Shown here: positions 44,640 to 53,326 of the stretch, in pieces
Layout of the letters: every line of letters begins with the position of its first letter
Position numbering within the stretch: position 1 is the stretch's first letter
Assembly: GCF_901521055.1 (NCBI RefSeq)
Contig: NZ_CABEGA010000001.1
Location: 124,001 to 188,000, forward strand
Length of the DNA: 64,000 nt
DNA from: Cellulomonas hominis
GTDB taxonomy: Bacteria > Actinomycetota > Actinomycetes > Actinomycetales > Cellulomonadaceae
Reading direction: 5' to 3'
Position numbers and translations under genes: made by a program
Notes under the pieces: model-generated
Seen by the model: the letters and a program-made list of their open reading frames with translations, nothing else
Database searches by the model: none
What the model was told of the DNA's origin: nothing

Positions 44640-45436
44640 CCGCGACGACGGGGACGACCGAGAGCCGCGCCCGCCTGGACTTCAGCGGGCTGCTGCGCGC
44701 GGAGGCGATCAAGGCCCGTGGACTGCGCTCGACCCGCTGGCTGCTGGCCCTGGTCGTGGTGCTGCCGGTGGTGATCGCCGCGATCGTCGCCGCCACCACG
44801 GACACCGCGGGCGCGGCGCACGCGGACCTGACGGCCGCAGCGCTCTCCGGCGTGACCTCGATCAGCTGGGTGCCCCTGCTGCTGACGCTGCAGCTGGGAA
44901 CGGTCGTCGGAACGGCGGAGTACGAGCGGGGGGCGGTGCAGACCACCTTCGCCGTGGTACCGCGCCGCACGCCCGTGGTGCTCGCGAAGGCCGTGCTCGT
45001 GGCGGCCACGCTGCTCGTCGTGGTCCTGGCGGTCAACGTGATCTCGTACCTGGTCGGTGCCCTGGTGCTCGGCGGGCAGCAGCCGGCGGGCCTGGGCGAT
45101 CCCGGCGTCGTGCGCGTCCTGGTCGGCACCGCCCTGTACGCCGCCGCCGCGGGCACGATCGCGATGTGCCTCGGGATGGTCGTCCGGTCCAGCATCGGGG
45201 CCTTCGCGGCGGCGCTGGGGTTCCTGTACGTGCTGCCCGCGCTGCTGCAGGCCATCCCGGTCGAGGTGGTCCAGTGGTTCGCCCGGACCATCCCCGGGCC
45301 CGCGTCGACGCCCCTGGAGCTCCCCGGGCACCCGGACGGGCAGCTGTCGTTCGGCGCCGCCGTGGTCGCGGTGGTCGTGTGGACCGTCGCCTGGCTGGTG
45401 CTGACCGTCGCGGTGGTGCGGCGCCGCGACGTGTGA
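44636..45436 (+). CDS. ABC-2 exporter permease
   Basis: The 266-residue six-span permease begins with a cytoplasmic segment RAEAIKARGLRSTRWLLALV. It has LGTVVGTAEYERGAVQTTF, which is characteristic of ABC-2 permeases paired with BcrA-like ATPases. Translationally coupled to the ATPase. The divergent two-component system is the likely regulator. Substrate probably a membrane-active peptide or lipid. Confidence 0.9.
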   Translation: MTATTGTTESRARLDFSGLLRAEAIKARGLRSTRWLLALVVVLPVVIAAIVAATTDTAGAAHADLTAAALSGVTSISWVPLLLTLQLGTVVGTAEYERGAVQTTFAVVPRRTPVVLAKAVLVAATLLVVVLAVNVISYLVGALVLGGQQPAGLGDPGVVRVLVGTALYAAAAGTIAMCLGMVVRSSIGAFAAALGFLYVLPALLQAIPVEVVQWFARTIPGPASTPLELPGHPDGQLSFGAAVVAVVVWTVAWLVLTVAVVRRRDV

Positions 45437-45442
45437 CGGGGC

Positions 45443-46543
45443 CTACTCCGCCGGCCACCCCATCCGGGTCGCGATCCAGGTGAGGGCCTCCGGGGTCATC
45501 CGCCGGACGCCCGACCAGTCGTGCCCCGCGTCGTACCGCCGCAGGGCGACCGGGGCACCCGCGGCCCGCAGCGCGTCGGCGACGCGCGGCCCCTCGGTCG
45601 GGTCGTCCGCGGAGGGCACCCCGAGGAACACCGGCAGGTCGCGCAGGTCTCCCGCACGCGGGACGACCACGAGCGGCGACGCCGCGGCCAGCGCACCGGG
45701 GTCCACGCGCAGCGCGGGCGCCACCGGCTCCAGGTACGGCATCAGGTCGACCACCCCGCCGAACACGTCGCGGTGCTCGAGGGCGAGCAGCAGAGCCCCG
45801 AACCCGCCGGCGCTCATCCCGCCGACGACCCGGTGCGGCGCGTCGGGCACGGTCCGCAGGTGCGCGTCCGCCCACGGCACGACGTCGTGCACCACGAACG
45901 TGCCCCGCGCGGCACCCGGGGGCGGGTAGTCGACGGGCTCGTCCTCGAGCCCCAGATCCACGTCGGGCATCACGACGACGACGGGCGGCACCGCACCCGA
46001 GGCCACCAGCGCGTCGAGGGTCCGGTCGACGTGCCCCGCGGCGACCCAGTCCGAGCCGGTCCCCGGCGACCCGTGCAGCAGGTACACGACGGGATACCGC
46101 CGGTCGGGGTGCTGGCTGTAGCCCGGCGGCACGTACACCCAGGTCCCCGCGTCGGGGACGCCGGCGGCGCCGGAGGGCACGGTCACCTGCCACGCGACGC
46201 CGGTGGCGTCGGTCGTGGGCCGCGGCGGGTCGGCAGGACGGCCCGCGGGCACCTCCGGTGCGTCCCGGCCGGACGCGGCGTGAAGCACGAGGGCGAACGA
46301 CCGCAGGTCGGTGAGGTAGCCGCTCGCGACGCCGCTGGCGACGACGGCCGTCACGGCGAGCAGCACCAGGACCCCCGCGCCGCCGAGCGCCGCGCCCGGG
46401 ACCCACCGGCGGTGCCGGCGTCGCCGTCCCCGCGCCGCGCGGACCACCAGCACGACCGCGCCGACCGTCGCCAGCCCGAGCAGCGCCAGCACGAGCCATC
46501 CCGGCCACGCGGGCACCTCGGCGCCGGCGGCGGTGGTCCTCAC
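45443..46543 (-). CDS. Membrane-anchored alpha/beta-hydrolase esterase
   Basis: The 366-residue protein has two to three N-terminal spans (about 13-80), then an esterase D/mycolyltransferase-like domain: YPVVYLLHGSPGTGSDW, PPVVVVMPDVDLG, the nucleophile elbow VVGGMSAGGFGALLLALEH, an acid in SADDP and His in DAGHDWSG. The catalytic part faces outwards. GTG 46543 overlaps the DMT transporter stop by four bases. It is third in the lysX operon, so envelope lipid or ester modification is a fair guess. Confidence 0.85.
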   Translation of the reverse strand: MRTTAAGAEVPAWPGWLVLALLGLATVGAVVLVVRAARGRRRRHRRWVPGAALGGAGVLVLLAVTAVVASGVASGYLTDLRSFALVLHAASGRDAPEVPAGRPADPPRPTTDATGVAWQVTVPSGAAGVPDAGTWVYVPPGYSQHPDRRYPVVYLLHGSPGTGSDWVAAGHVDRTLDALVASGAVPPVVVVMPDVDLGLEDEPVDYPPPGAARGTFVVHDVVPWADAHLRTVPDAPHRVVGGMSAGGFGALLLALEHRDVFGGVVDLMPYLEPVAPALRVDPGALAAASPLVVVPRAGDLRDLPVFLGVPSADDPTEGPRVADALRAAGAPVALRRYDAGHDWSGVRRMTPEALTWIATRMGWPAE

Positions 46544-47367
46544 GCCCGTGCCCCCGCCTCGCGCCCCGGGTCCTCCGCCGTCGCGCTGGCGGGGCTGGAC
46601 GCGAGCACCGCGCAGGCCGCGAGCGCCGCGGCGAGCGCCACCGCGACGGGCAGCGCCCAGCCGGGCTTGATGACGTCCCCGAGCAGGACCAGACCGACGG
46701 CTCCCGGCACGACGACCTCGACGACGGAGAGGACGGCGGCGGACCCGCCGACGGAGCCGCGCTCGAGCGCGCGCAGGTAGGCCAGCACGCCGACCGCGCC
46801 GCAGACGACGATGACGGCGGCGAGCGGCTGCAGCACCGTGTCGAGCAGCGGGCCCGAGGCGTGGGCCGCGCGCGCGGCGATCGCGGCGCCGGAGTAGCCC
46901 AGCCCGCTGAGCAGCGCCAGCAGCGGGGCGCTGCCCCGCCGGTACGCGGGCAGCGTCACCAGGACCAGGGCGCCGGTCGCGACGAGCATGCCGGTGGTGA
47001 ACCCGGACGGGGGCGCGGGCGCGGGCTGCTCCCCGGAGCCTCCGGCGACGACCGCGAGCGCGGCGATGACGACGCCGACGGCGACCCAGTCCCGTGGCCG
47101 GGTGGGCGCGTGCAGCACGACGCGGGCGCCGATGACCACCACGACCACGGAGGAGGCGAGCACCGCCTGGACCACGAACAGCGGCAGCGCGTCCAGCGCC
47201 AGCAGGGACAGCAGCCACGCCAGGCCGTCCAGGCCGAGCGCCACGAGCACGAGGCGCTGGCGCAGCGCGCCGACGCCGCCCGCCCGGCGCGCGCCGACGG
47301 CCTGCATGACGGTGCTGACGCCGTACCCGACAGCCGCCCCGGCGGCCGCGAGCAGGGGCAGGATCAT
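46540..47367 (-). CDS. DMT/EamA-type membrane transporter
   Basis: The 275-residue protein has nine to ten spans in two repeats, e.g. LPLFVVQAVLASSVVVVVIG and VLSVVEVVVPGAVGLVLLGD, as in DMT superfamily proteins. Its start ATG overlaps the lysX stop and its stop overlaps the esterase start, each by four bases. This places it tightly with lysyl-phosphatidylglycerol synthesis. A lipid-related transport role is possible but only inferred. Confidence 0.85.
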   Translation of the reverse strand: MILPLLAAAGAAVGYGVSTVMQAVGARRAGGVGALRQRLVLVALGLDGLAWLLSLLALDALPLFVVQAVLASSVVVVVIGARVVLHAPTRPRDWVAVGVVIAALAVVAGGSGEQPAPAPPSGFTTGMLVATGALVLVTLPAYRRGSAPLLALLSGLGYSGAAIAARAAHASGPLLDTVLQPLAAVIVVCGAVGVLAYLRALERGSVGGSAAVLSVVEVVVPGAVGLVLLGDVIKPGWALPVAVALAAALAACAVLASSPASATAEDPGREAGARA

Positions 47368-50300
47368 GCCCGCCCCTGCGGCCGGACGAACGGGAAGGCG
47401 AGCGTGTCCCGGATGGTGCCGCCCACCAGCGTCATGACGACGCGGTCCACCCCGATCCCGACGCCGCCGCTCGGCGGCATCGCGAACTCGAGCGCGGAGA
47501 GGAACTCCTCGTCGACCTCCATCGCCTCGGGGTCCCCGGCGGCGGCGAGGACGGACTGCTCCGTGAGCCGCCGGCGCTGCTCGACCGGGTCGACGAGCTC
47601 GGAGTACGCGGTGCCGAGCTCGGCGCCGAACGCGACCAGGTCCCAGCGCTCGGCCAGGCGCGGGTCGTGCCGGTGCGCGCGGGTGAGCGGCGAGGTCTCC
47701 ACGGGGAAGTCCGTGTAGAAGGTCGGCGCGTCCGTCTGCCCCTCGACGAACCGGTCGTACAGCTCGGTGACCAGCGCCCCGTGCGTCTCGGCCGGCTCCC
47801 AGCCGACGCCGTGCGCCGTGCACAGCGCCCGCAGCTCGTCCAGCGGCAGGTCCGGGCTCACCTCGCGCCCCAGCGCGCGGGACACGGCGTCGTGCACCGT
47901 GACGACCGGCCACGGCCGGTCGAGCCGCACCCGGGTGCCGTCCGGCCGGCGCGCGACCGGTTCGCCGTGCACGGCGACCGCCGCGGCCACGATCAGCTCG
48001 CGGGTGAGCTCCCGCATGGTGCTGTAGTCGCCGAACGCCTCGTAGGCCTCCATCGAGGTGAACTCGGGGTTGTGCGTGGCGTCCACGCCCTCGTTGCGGA
48101 AGTTGCGTCCCACCTCGAACACCTTCCCCGCGCCGCCGACCATCAGCCGCTTGAGGAACAGCTCCGGTGCGATGCGCAGGTACAGGTCCAGGTCGTACGC
48201 GTTGATGTGCGTGGTGAACGGGCGGGCGTTCGCCCCGCCGTGGATGCGCTGCAGGATCGGCGTCTCGACCTCGAGGAAGCCGCGCGCCACCAGCTCGGAC
48301 CGGATCGACCAGACGGCCAGCGAGCGCGCCCTCAGCAGCTCGGCCGCGCCGTCGTGCAGCGCGAGGTCCATGTGCCGCAGCCGCACCCGCGCCTCGGGGT
48401 CGGCGAGCCCGTGCCGCTTGTCGGGCGGCGGGGTCAGCGCCTTCGCCGCCATCCGCCAGGCGGTCACGGCGATGCTGAGCTCGCCCGAGCGGCTGCGGGT
48501 CAGCGGGCCCGTCACGCCGACGTGGTCCCCGAGATCCACGGCCCGCCGCCACAGCGCGAGGTCCGCCGTGCCGTCGGCGGCGAGCACCGCCTGGACCTCG
48601 GCCGTGCCCTCGCGCAGCACCGCGAACACCACCCCACCCAGGTCGCGCAGGCGGACCACGCGTCCGGCCACCGAGACCTCCGGGCCTCCGAGGGGCACGT
48701 CACGGGCGGCGGCGACCGTGTGGGTGCGCGGGACGCCCACCGGGTACGGGTCCATGCCGGCGGCCCGCAGCACGCCGAGCTTGGCGTGCCGGGCCGCCTG
48801 CTGCTGCGTCAGCCGGCGCTCGGGGACCGGGACGGCGAGCAGCTCGGCCTCCTGCGCGGCGACCGCCGCCGGGAAGGTCGGGTCGTCGGTGGCCGGCAGC
48901 GCCGGCTGCTCGGCGCCCGCCCAGCGCGGCCGCGGGAGGAACCCTTCGGCCTGTCCGAGCGCGAGCAGGACGCGCGTCAGGTGGCCGGCCGACTCGTAGC
49001 ACAGGAGCCGCGGCTGCCACTCGGGCAGGTACTTCTCGTTCGAGCGGTACAGCTGCTCCAGCTGCCAGAACTGCGAGGCCAGCAGCAGGACGCGGCGGTT
49101 GAGCCGCTGCACGGGTGAGGCGCCGACGCGCTCGCCGAGCTGGAACGTCTCGCGGAACATGGCGAAGTTCATCGAGATCCGGTCGACGCCGAGGTCGCCG
49201 CCGGCGGCGACCAGTCCGGCGACCATCAGCTCGGTGACGCCGGCCACGGCCTCGGGCGACCGGCGCATGACGTCCAGCGACAGGCCGCGCCGGCCCCAGG
49301 GCACGAAGGACAGCAGACCCCGGAGCGCACCGTCGGCGTCGTGGGCCGTGACCACCACCTCCCGAGGGTCGACAGGCGACCCGAGCCGGTCGAGCGCCAT
49401 CGAGTAGCCCCGCTCCTCGCCGTGCCGCCACCGGTCGGCCGCCGCGACCAGCTCGGCCTGCTCCGCCGCGGGGACGTCGCCCTGCCGGCGCACGCGCACG
49501 ACGTACCCCGCCGTCCTGCCGCGGTCGACGGCCCGGCGCACCCCGCGCATCGCCGGGGCGGCGAGGTCGAAGGACCGCGTCACGATCACGGCCTCGTCCC
49601 CCATCGCCACCGGGTGCAGCCCGGCATCGCGGTACGCGCGCGCGCCGGCCTCGGTCGTCGAGGTGACGGCCGGCACCCAGCCGTAGCTGCGCGCCAGCGC
49701 CAGCCATCGGACGACCGCGTCCGGCCACGCCGCGGGATCCCCGAGCGGGTCCCCGGCCGCCAGGGCGACGCCTGCCACCACCCGGTACGACACCGCGGCG
49801 GCGCGGTCGGCGGAGAACACCGTGGACCGGTCGTCGCGGGTGGCGAAGTAGCCGAGCGAGTCGGCCGCACCGTGGGTCAGGAGCAGCCGGCGCACCTGGA
49901 GCCGGTCGCTGGCCGCGTCGGCTCCGGTGCGCGGCCGGGACCGGGTGAACAGGGCGAGCGCGAGGACGAGCCCGGCGGCCGCGACCAGGCCGCCGACGGC
50001 GCCGACCCACGCGGGCGCGGCGACCACCGTCGCCGTGTCCAGCGCCGAGCCGTGCGCCCCCAGCGTGTGCGCCAGCGACCACCGCAGCTGGTCCGCGGTT
50101 GACGGCAGCTCGTGCCGCACCAGTCGCAGCAGGCCGAAGGCCAGCAGCGTGCCGAGCACCACGCCCAGCAGCGCCACCAGAAGGGACCGCCACCAAGCAC
50201 CCGGGCGCACGCGCGCCGGGAACGCCCGGCGGACGCTGAGCAGCACGGGCACCGCGACGAGCGCGACGACCACCGCGACCCAGTCCCGCGGGGCGAACCC

Positions 50301-50714
50301 GAGCTCGGTCCGCTCGTCCGGCGCGATCAGCCACAGGAGTCCCGCCGACAGGCCCGCCACCGCGACCGGCAGCTGCCACAGCAGCACGACCGCCCAGAGC
50401 GCGGCACGGAGCCGTCGGACCAGGCCGGAGGCGACCAGCACCAGCAGCACGAGCGAGAAGAAGCTCGGCAGGCTCGGCAGGTTCGTCACCGACAGCCACC
50501 GGCCCACCGTCCGGACCACGCCCGGCGCCAGCGGGAACAGCAGCAGCGCCAGGACCTGCCACGCCGCGAAGCCCTGCACGACCCGGCGGACGCCGCCGGA
50601 CACGACCTGCGTCCAGCGGTCCGTGCCCTGGTCAGGATGTTCCGGGGTCTCACCGGCAGGAGGCGCCTCGACGCGCTCCTGCACCATGGTCCCGACCGTC
50701 TGCGTGCTCGTCAC
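47364..50714 (-). CDS. lysX: LysX: lysyl-phosphatidylglycerol synthase fused to lysyl-tRNA synthetase
   Basis: The 1116-residue bifunctional protein has an N-terminal membrane domain (about 40-220, six to seven spans) and an MprF-type aminoacyl-phosphatidylglycerol transferase domain (about 265-560; DSLGYFATRDDRSTVFS, WRHGEERGYSMALDRLG). An OB-fold (about 640-720) and a class II LysRS core (about 750-1110) follow, with motif 2 FEVGRNFRNEGVDATHNPEF and motif 3 GGVGIGVDRVVMTLVGG. It charges tRNA-Lys and transfers lysine to phosphatidylglycerol, giving resistance to cationic peptides. GTG 50714 has GAGGGGG seven bases ahead. It heads an operon with the DMT and esterase genes. Confidence 0.95.
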   Translation of the reverse strand: MTSTQTVGTMVQERVEAPPAGETPEHPDQGTDRWTQVVSGGVRRVVQGFAAWQVLALLLFPLAPGVVRTVGRWLSVTNLPSLPSFFSLVLLVLVASGLVRRLRAALWAVVLLWQLPVAVAGLSAGLLWLIAPDERTELGFAPRDWVAVVVALVAVPVLLSVRRAFPARVRPGAWWRSLLVALLGVVLGTLLAFGLLRLVRHELPSTADQLRWSLAHTLGAHGSALDTATVVAAPAWVGAVGGLVAAAGLVLALALFTRSRPRTGADAASDRLQVRRLLLTHGAADSLGYFATRDDRSTVFSADRAAAVSYRVVAGVALAAGDPLGDPAAWPDAVVRWLALARSYGWVPAVTSTTEAGARAYRDAGLHPVAMGDEAVIVTRSFDLAAPAMRGVRRAVDRGRTAGYVVRVRRQGDVPAAEQAELVAAADRWRHGEERGYSMALDRLGSPVDPREVVVTAHDADGALRGLLSFVPWGRRGLSLDVMRRSPEAVAGVTELMVAGLVAAGGDLGVDRISMNFAMFRETFQLGERVGASPVQRLNRRVLLLASQFWQLEQLYRSNEKYLPEWQPRLLCYESAGHLTRVLLALGQAEGFLPRPRWAGAEQPALPATDDPTFPAAVAAQEAELLAVPVPERRLTQQQAARHAKLGVLRAAGMDPYPVGVPRTHTVAAARDVPLGGPEVSVAGRVVRLRDLGGVVFAVLREGTAEVQAVLAADGTADLALWRRAVDLGDHVGVTGPLTRSRSGELSIAVTAWRMAAKALTPPPDKRHGLADPEARVRLRHMDLALHDGAAELLRARSLAVWSIRSELVARGFLEVETPILQRIHGGANARPFTTHINAYDLDLYLRIAPELFLKRLMVGGAGKVFEVGRNFRNEGVDATHNPEFTSMEAYEAFGDYSTMRELTRELIVAAAVAVHGEPVARRPDGTRVRLDRPWPVVTVHDAVSRALGREVSPDLPLDELRALCTAHGVGWEPAETHGALVTELYDRFVEGQTDAPTFYTDFPVETSPLTRAHRHDPRLAERWDLVAFGAELGTAYSELVDPVEQRRRLTEQSVLAAAGDPEAMEVDEEFLSALEFAMPPSGGVGIGVDRVVMTLVGGTIRDTLAFPFVRPQGRA

Positions 50715-50908
50715 AGGCAACCCCCTCGACCCGACCGAAATCGAGGGGCCGTGCACGCAGCCCCCGGACCCTGGCCCGCCCCGGGGCGGGTACCGCGAGC
50801 CTGCCCGTCCGGCACCGCGCACGCAACGGGTGCGGCACGGCCCGGCGTGCGATGCTGCCTGCGTCCCGGCCCCGCCGGGTGACCGACGGGGGGCGACATG
50901 GGCGACGG

Positions 50909-52360
50909 ATGCCGGACGACCGCGGGCAGGACCCGGTGAGCGGCACCGCGACGACGGGCGCCGAGGCGCCGCCGGCCGCGCGCCTCGGGCGCTGGACGCT
51001 CACCGCACTGGTCGTCGGGTCCATGGTCGGCGCGGGGGTGTTCTCCCTCCCCGGCGAGTTCGCGCAGCGCACCGGCGTGCTCGGCACGGTCGTGGCATGG
51101 GTCGTGGCCGGGTCCGGCACGCTCGCCCTCGCCCTGACGTTCCTGCGGCTCGCCGACCGGCGCCCCGACCTGGACGCCGGCGTGTACGCCTACGCCCGTG
51201 CGGGGTTCGGGCGGTACGCCGGCTTCCTGTCCGCCGCCGGGTACTTCCTGTCCGCGGTCGTCGGCAACGTCGCGTTCTGGGTGCTCATCACCTCGACGGT
51301 CGGCGCGTGGGTGCCGGCCTTCGAGGACGGCGCGACCCCCGCCGCCGTCGCGGTGGCGTCGGCGGGCGTCTGGGTCTACCACCTGCTCATCCTGCGTGGG
51401 GTGCAGTCCGCGACCGCGATCAACCGCGTGGTGACCGTGGCCAAGCTGGTGCCGCTCGCGGTGTTCGTCGTCGTCGCCGCGACCGCGTTCGACCCGGCCG
51501 TCTGGGTGGCCAACCTCGGCACCGGGGACGCCTCGCTCCTGGCCCACGTCCGCTCCACCATGCTCATCACCGTCTTCGTGTTCATCGGCATCGAGGGCGC
51601 CAGCGTCTACTCCCGGTTCGCGCGCCGCCGCCGCGACGTCGGCGCGGCGACCGTGACCGGGTTCGTCGGTGTGCTGGCGCTGTTCGTGCTCGTCACGCTG
51701 CTGCCCTACGGCGTGCTCCCGGTCGCCGAGATCGCGGCGCTCGACCAGCCGTCCGTCGGCGGGGTGCTCGCCCACGTGCTCGGTCCCGCGGGTGCGGCGT
51801 TCGTCGGTGCCGGGCTCGTCGTGTCGGTGCTGGGCGCCTACCTCGCGTGGACCCTGATGAGCTGCGAGGTGGTGGTGCAGGCCGCCCGCGACGGCGACAT
51901 GCCGGCGTGGCTCGGGCGGGAGAACGCCCGCGGCGCCCCCGTGGCCGCGGTCACGGCGACCTCGGTCCTGGTCCAGCTGTTCCTGCTCACCGTGCTCGGG
52001 ACGACCGACGCCTTCACCGTCGCCGTTGAGCTGTGCTCGTCCCTGGTGCTCGTGCCCTACCTGCTGTCGGCCGGGTACTCCCTGCGCGTGGCGGTCGCCG
52101 ACCGCGGGGCGCCGCACCGGCGCGGCTGGGTTCTGCTCGCGGTGGTCACCGTGGTCTACGCGGTGTTCCTGGTCTGGGCCGGCGGGCTCGGGTACCTGCT
52201 GCTCACCTGCCTGGTCTACGCCCCGGCGAGCGTCCTGCACCTGCGGGTCCGCCGGGCCGGCGGCGGCCTGCGCCCGGCGGAGCGCATCGCCTGCGTCCTG
52301 GTGACGGTGCTGGCGGTGGTGGCGGTCGTCGGGCTGGTGACGGGGCGGATCGAGGTCTGA
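50909..52360 (+). CDS. APC-superfamily amino-acid permease/antiporter
   Basis: The 483-residue protein has twelve spans and the APC entry motif ALVVGSMVGAGVFSLPGEFA, then FIGIEGASVYSRFARRRRDVG, and resembles basic amino-acid antiporters of the arginine/ornithine/lysine (ArcD/LysP-like) group. The start could be ATG 50909 or GTG 50936; the latter has AGGA at good spacing. It is divergent from lysX with about 190 bases between, which suggests a supply link for lysine, though this is inference. Confidence 0.88.
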   Translation: MPDDRGQDPVSGTATTGAEAPPAARLGRWTLTALVVGSMVGAGVFSLPGEFAQRTGVLGTVVAWVVAGSGTLALALTFLRLADRRPDLDAGVYAYARAGFGRYAGFLSAAGYFLSAVVGNVAFWVLITSTVGAWVPAFEDGATPAAVAVASAGVWVYHLLILRGVQSATAINRVVTVAKLVPLAVFVVVAATAFDPAVWVANLGTGDASLLAHVRSTMLITVFVFIGIEGASVYSRFARRRRDVGAATVTGFVGVLALFVLVTLLPYGVLPVAEIAALDQPSVGGVLAHVLGPAGAAFVGAGLVVSVLGAYLAWTLMSCEVVVQAARDGDMPAWLGRENARGAPVAAVTATSVLVQLFLLTVLGTTDAFTVAVELCSSLVLVPYLLSAGYSLRVAVADRGAPHRRGWVLLAVVTVVYAVFLVWAGGLGYLLLTCLVYAPASVLHLRVRRAGGGLRPAERIACVLVTVLAVVAVVGLVTGRIEV

Positions 52361-52401
52361 CCCGCGGCCGGACCGGCCGGCACCGGCCCGTCGACGTCCG
52401 G

Positions 52402-53053
52402 TCACGACCGGGTGGCGGGTGCGTCGGCCCTTGTCGCGAGCGGCTCTACCGCGCCGGCGGGCAGGTGCTTCGGCGCCCAGCCGCGGGAGACGCGGCCCAC
52501 CAGCGTCGGGGGCGTGGACTTGCGGGCCCACGCCCGGGGCACGCTCGACGTATCGGTGTCGACGGTGGTGCAGGAGCAGGTGCTGATGTTCGCGGCGATC
52601 AGCAGGGCCGCGCCGCTCGTGGCCACGGCGACGGCGAGCACCTCCAGCTGGCCGAGGGCGGAGTCGAGATCCAGCTCGCGGTCGACGAACCGGTAGAACG
52701 CCCAGCACACCCCCCGCCATCCCGACCAGGCTCGCGGCACCCATGATCGTGATGTCGCCGGTGGCGACGTAGAGCGCCGAGCCTGCACCGAGGACGACCA
52801 CGGCCCCCAGGAGGTACCAGACCCACGAGCCCCAGAACCGACCGCGGAACCGGCGACCGCGGTCGGCGGCGAGGCCGCCCTCGGCGAGCCGGCCGGTCCA
52901 GGCCCGCCCGTCCCACCACCGCTGCCGCGCGGCTCCCGGGGACGGGTCCGGGAAGAACCCCGCGGCCGGGGCGCCGGCTCGTTCGCGAGCGGCGTAGAGG
53001 GCGGCCGCAGTACCGGCCACCAGGAGGATCGCCCCCACCAGGTTGAGCACCAT
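52402..53053 (-). pseudogene. DUF2510 membrane protein interrupted by a frameshift in a G6 tract
   Basis: From ATG 53053 the first 110 or so residues read well: a span (LVGAILLVAGTAAALYAA), a DUF2510 segment (FFPDPSPGAARQRWWDGRAW) and two more spans. At 52710-52715 (C6 on the + strand) the frame must change by one base to continue into FYRFVDRELDLDSALGQLEV, another span with cysteines (ISTCSCTTVDTD), and the stop at 52402. With five Gs the gene would be intact at about 216 residues. It is either a sequencing error, a real lesion or a slippage switch. Promoter element d lies 58 bases before the start. Confidence 0.75.
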
Positions 53054-53111
53054 GGGGAGAGAGAACCACCCTGACGATGCGCGCGCCGAGGGACCGGGGA
53101 CCAGAAAGGGC

Positions 53112-53127
53112 TGCCACCGAAGTCGCA
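53112..53127 (-). promoter_or_regulatory. 58-nt-spaced promoter element, copy d
   Basis: TGCCAC-CGAA-GTCGCA on the + strand. Read on the minus strand, it ends exactly 58 bases before the ATG at 53053. The leader shares GGTC-C-CTCGGCG and GGGTGGTTC-CTC blocks with the leader of the CPBP gene at 40846. No Shine-Dalgarno sequence precedes that ATG. Confidence 0.7.
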
Positions 53128-53326
53128 TCCCGGTCCCGGACCCGTTTCTCCGCGCCCCGCGAAAAATCCTGTCAGGTCAGCTGTCCGCGCGCTCGGAACG
53201 GTGATCTCCCACATCCGGGACGTAGGTCGAGCGACCTCTCGCGCGCGGCTCGGCTCCGACCTACAGTGACCGCGGCGAAGATCCTGGCCCCCTCCGGCCC
53301 GGTCCGATCGAGCAGGGGGATGACAG

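Noticed and set aside
36824-53127. Reading the shared dyad as a sigma-54 or flagellar sigma-28 promoter
   Set aside because: TGCCAC at 53112 resembles half a sigma-54 site, but actinobacteria lack sigma-54 and no GC element follows. A sigma-28 reading (CAAAGT as -35) gives no consistent GCCGATAA-like -10 across the four copies, so it is kept only as an alternative.
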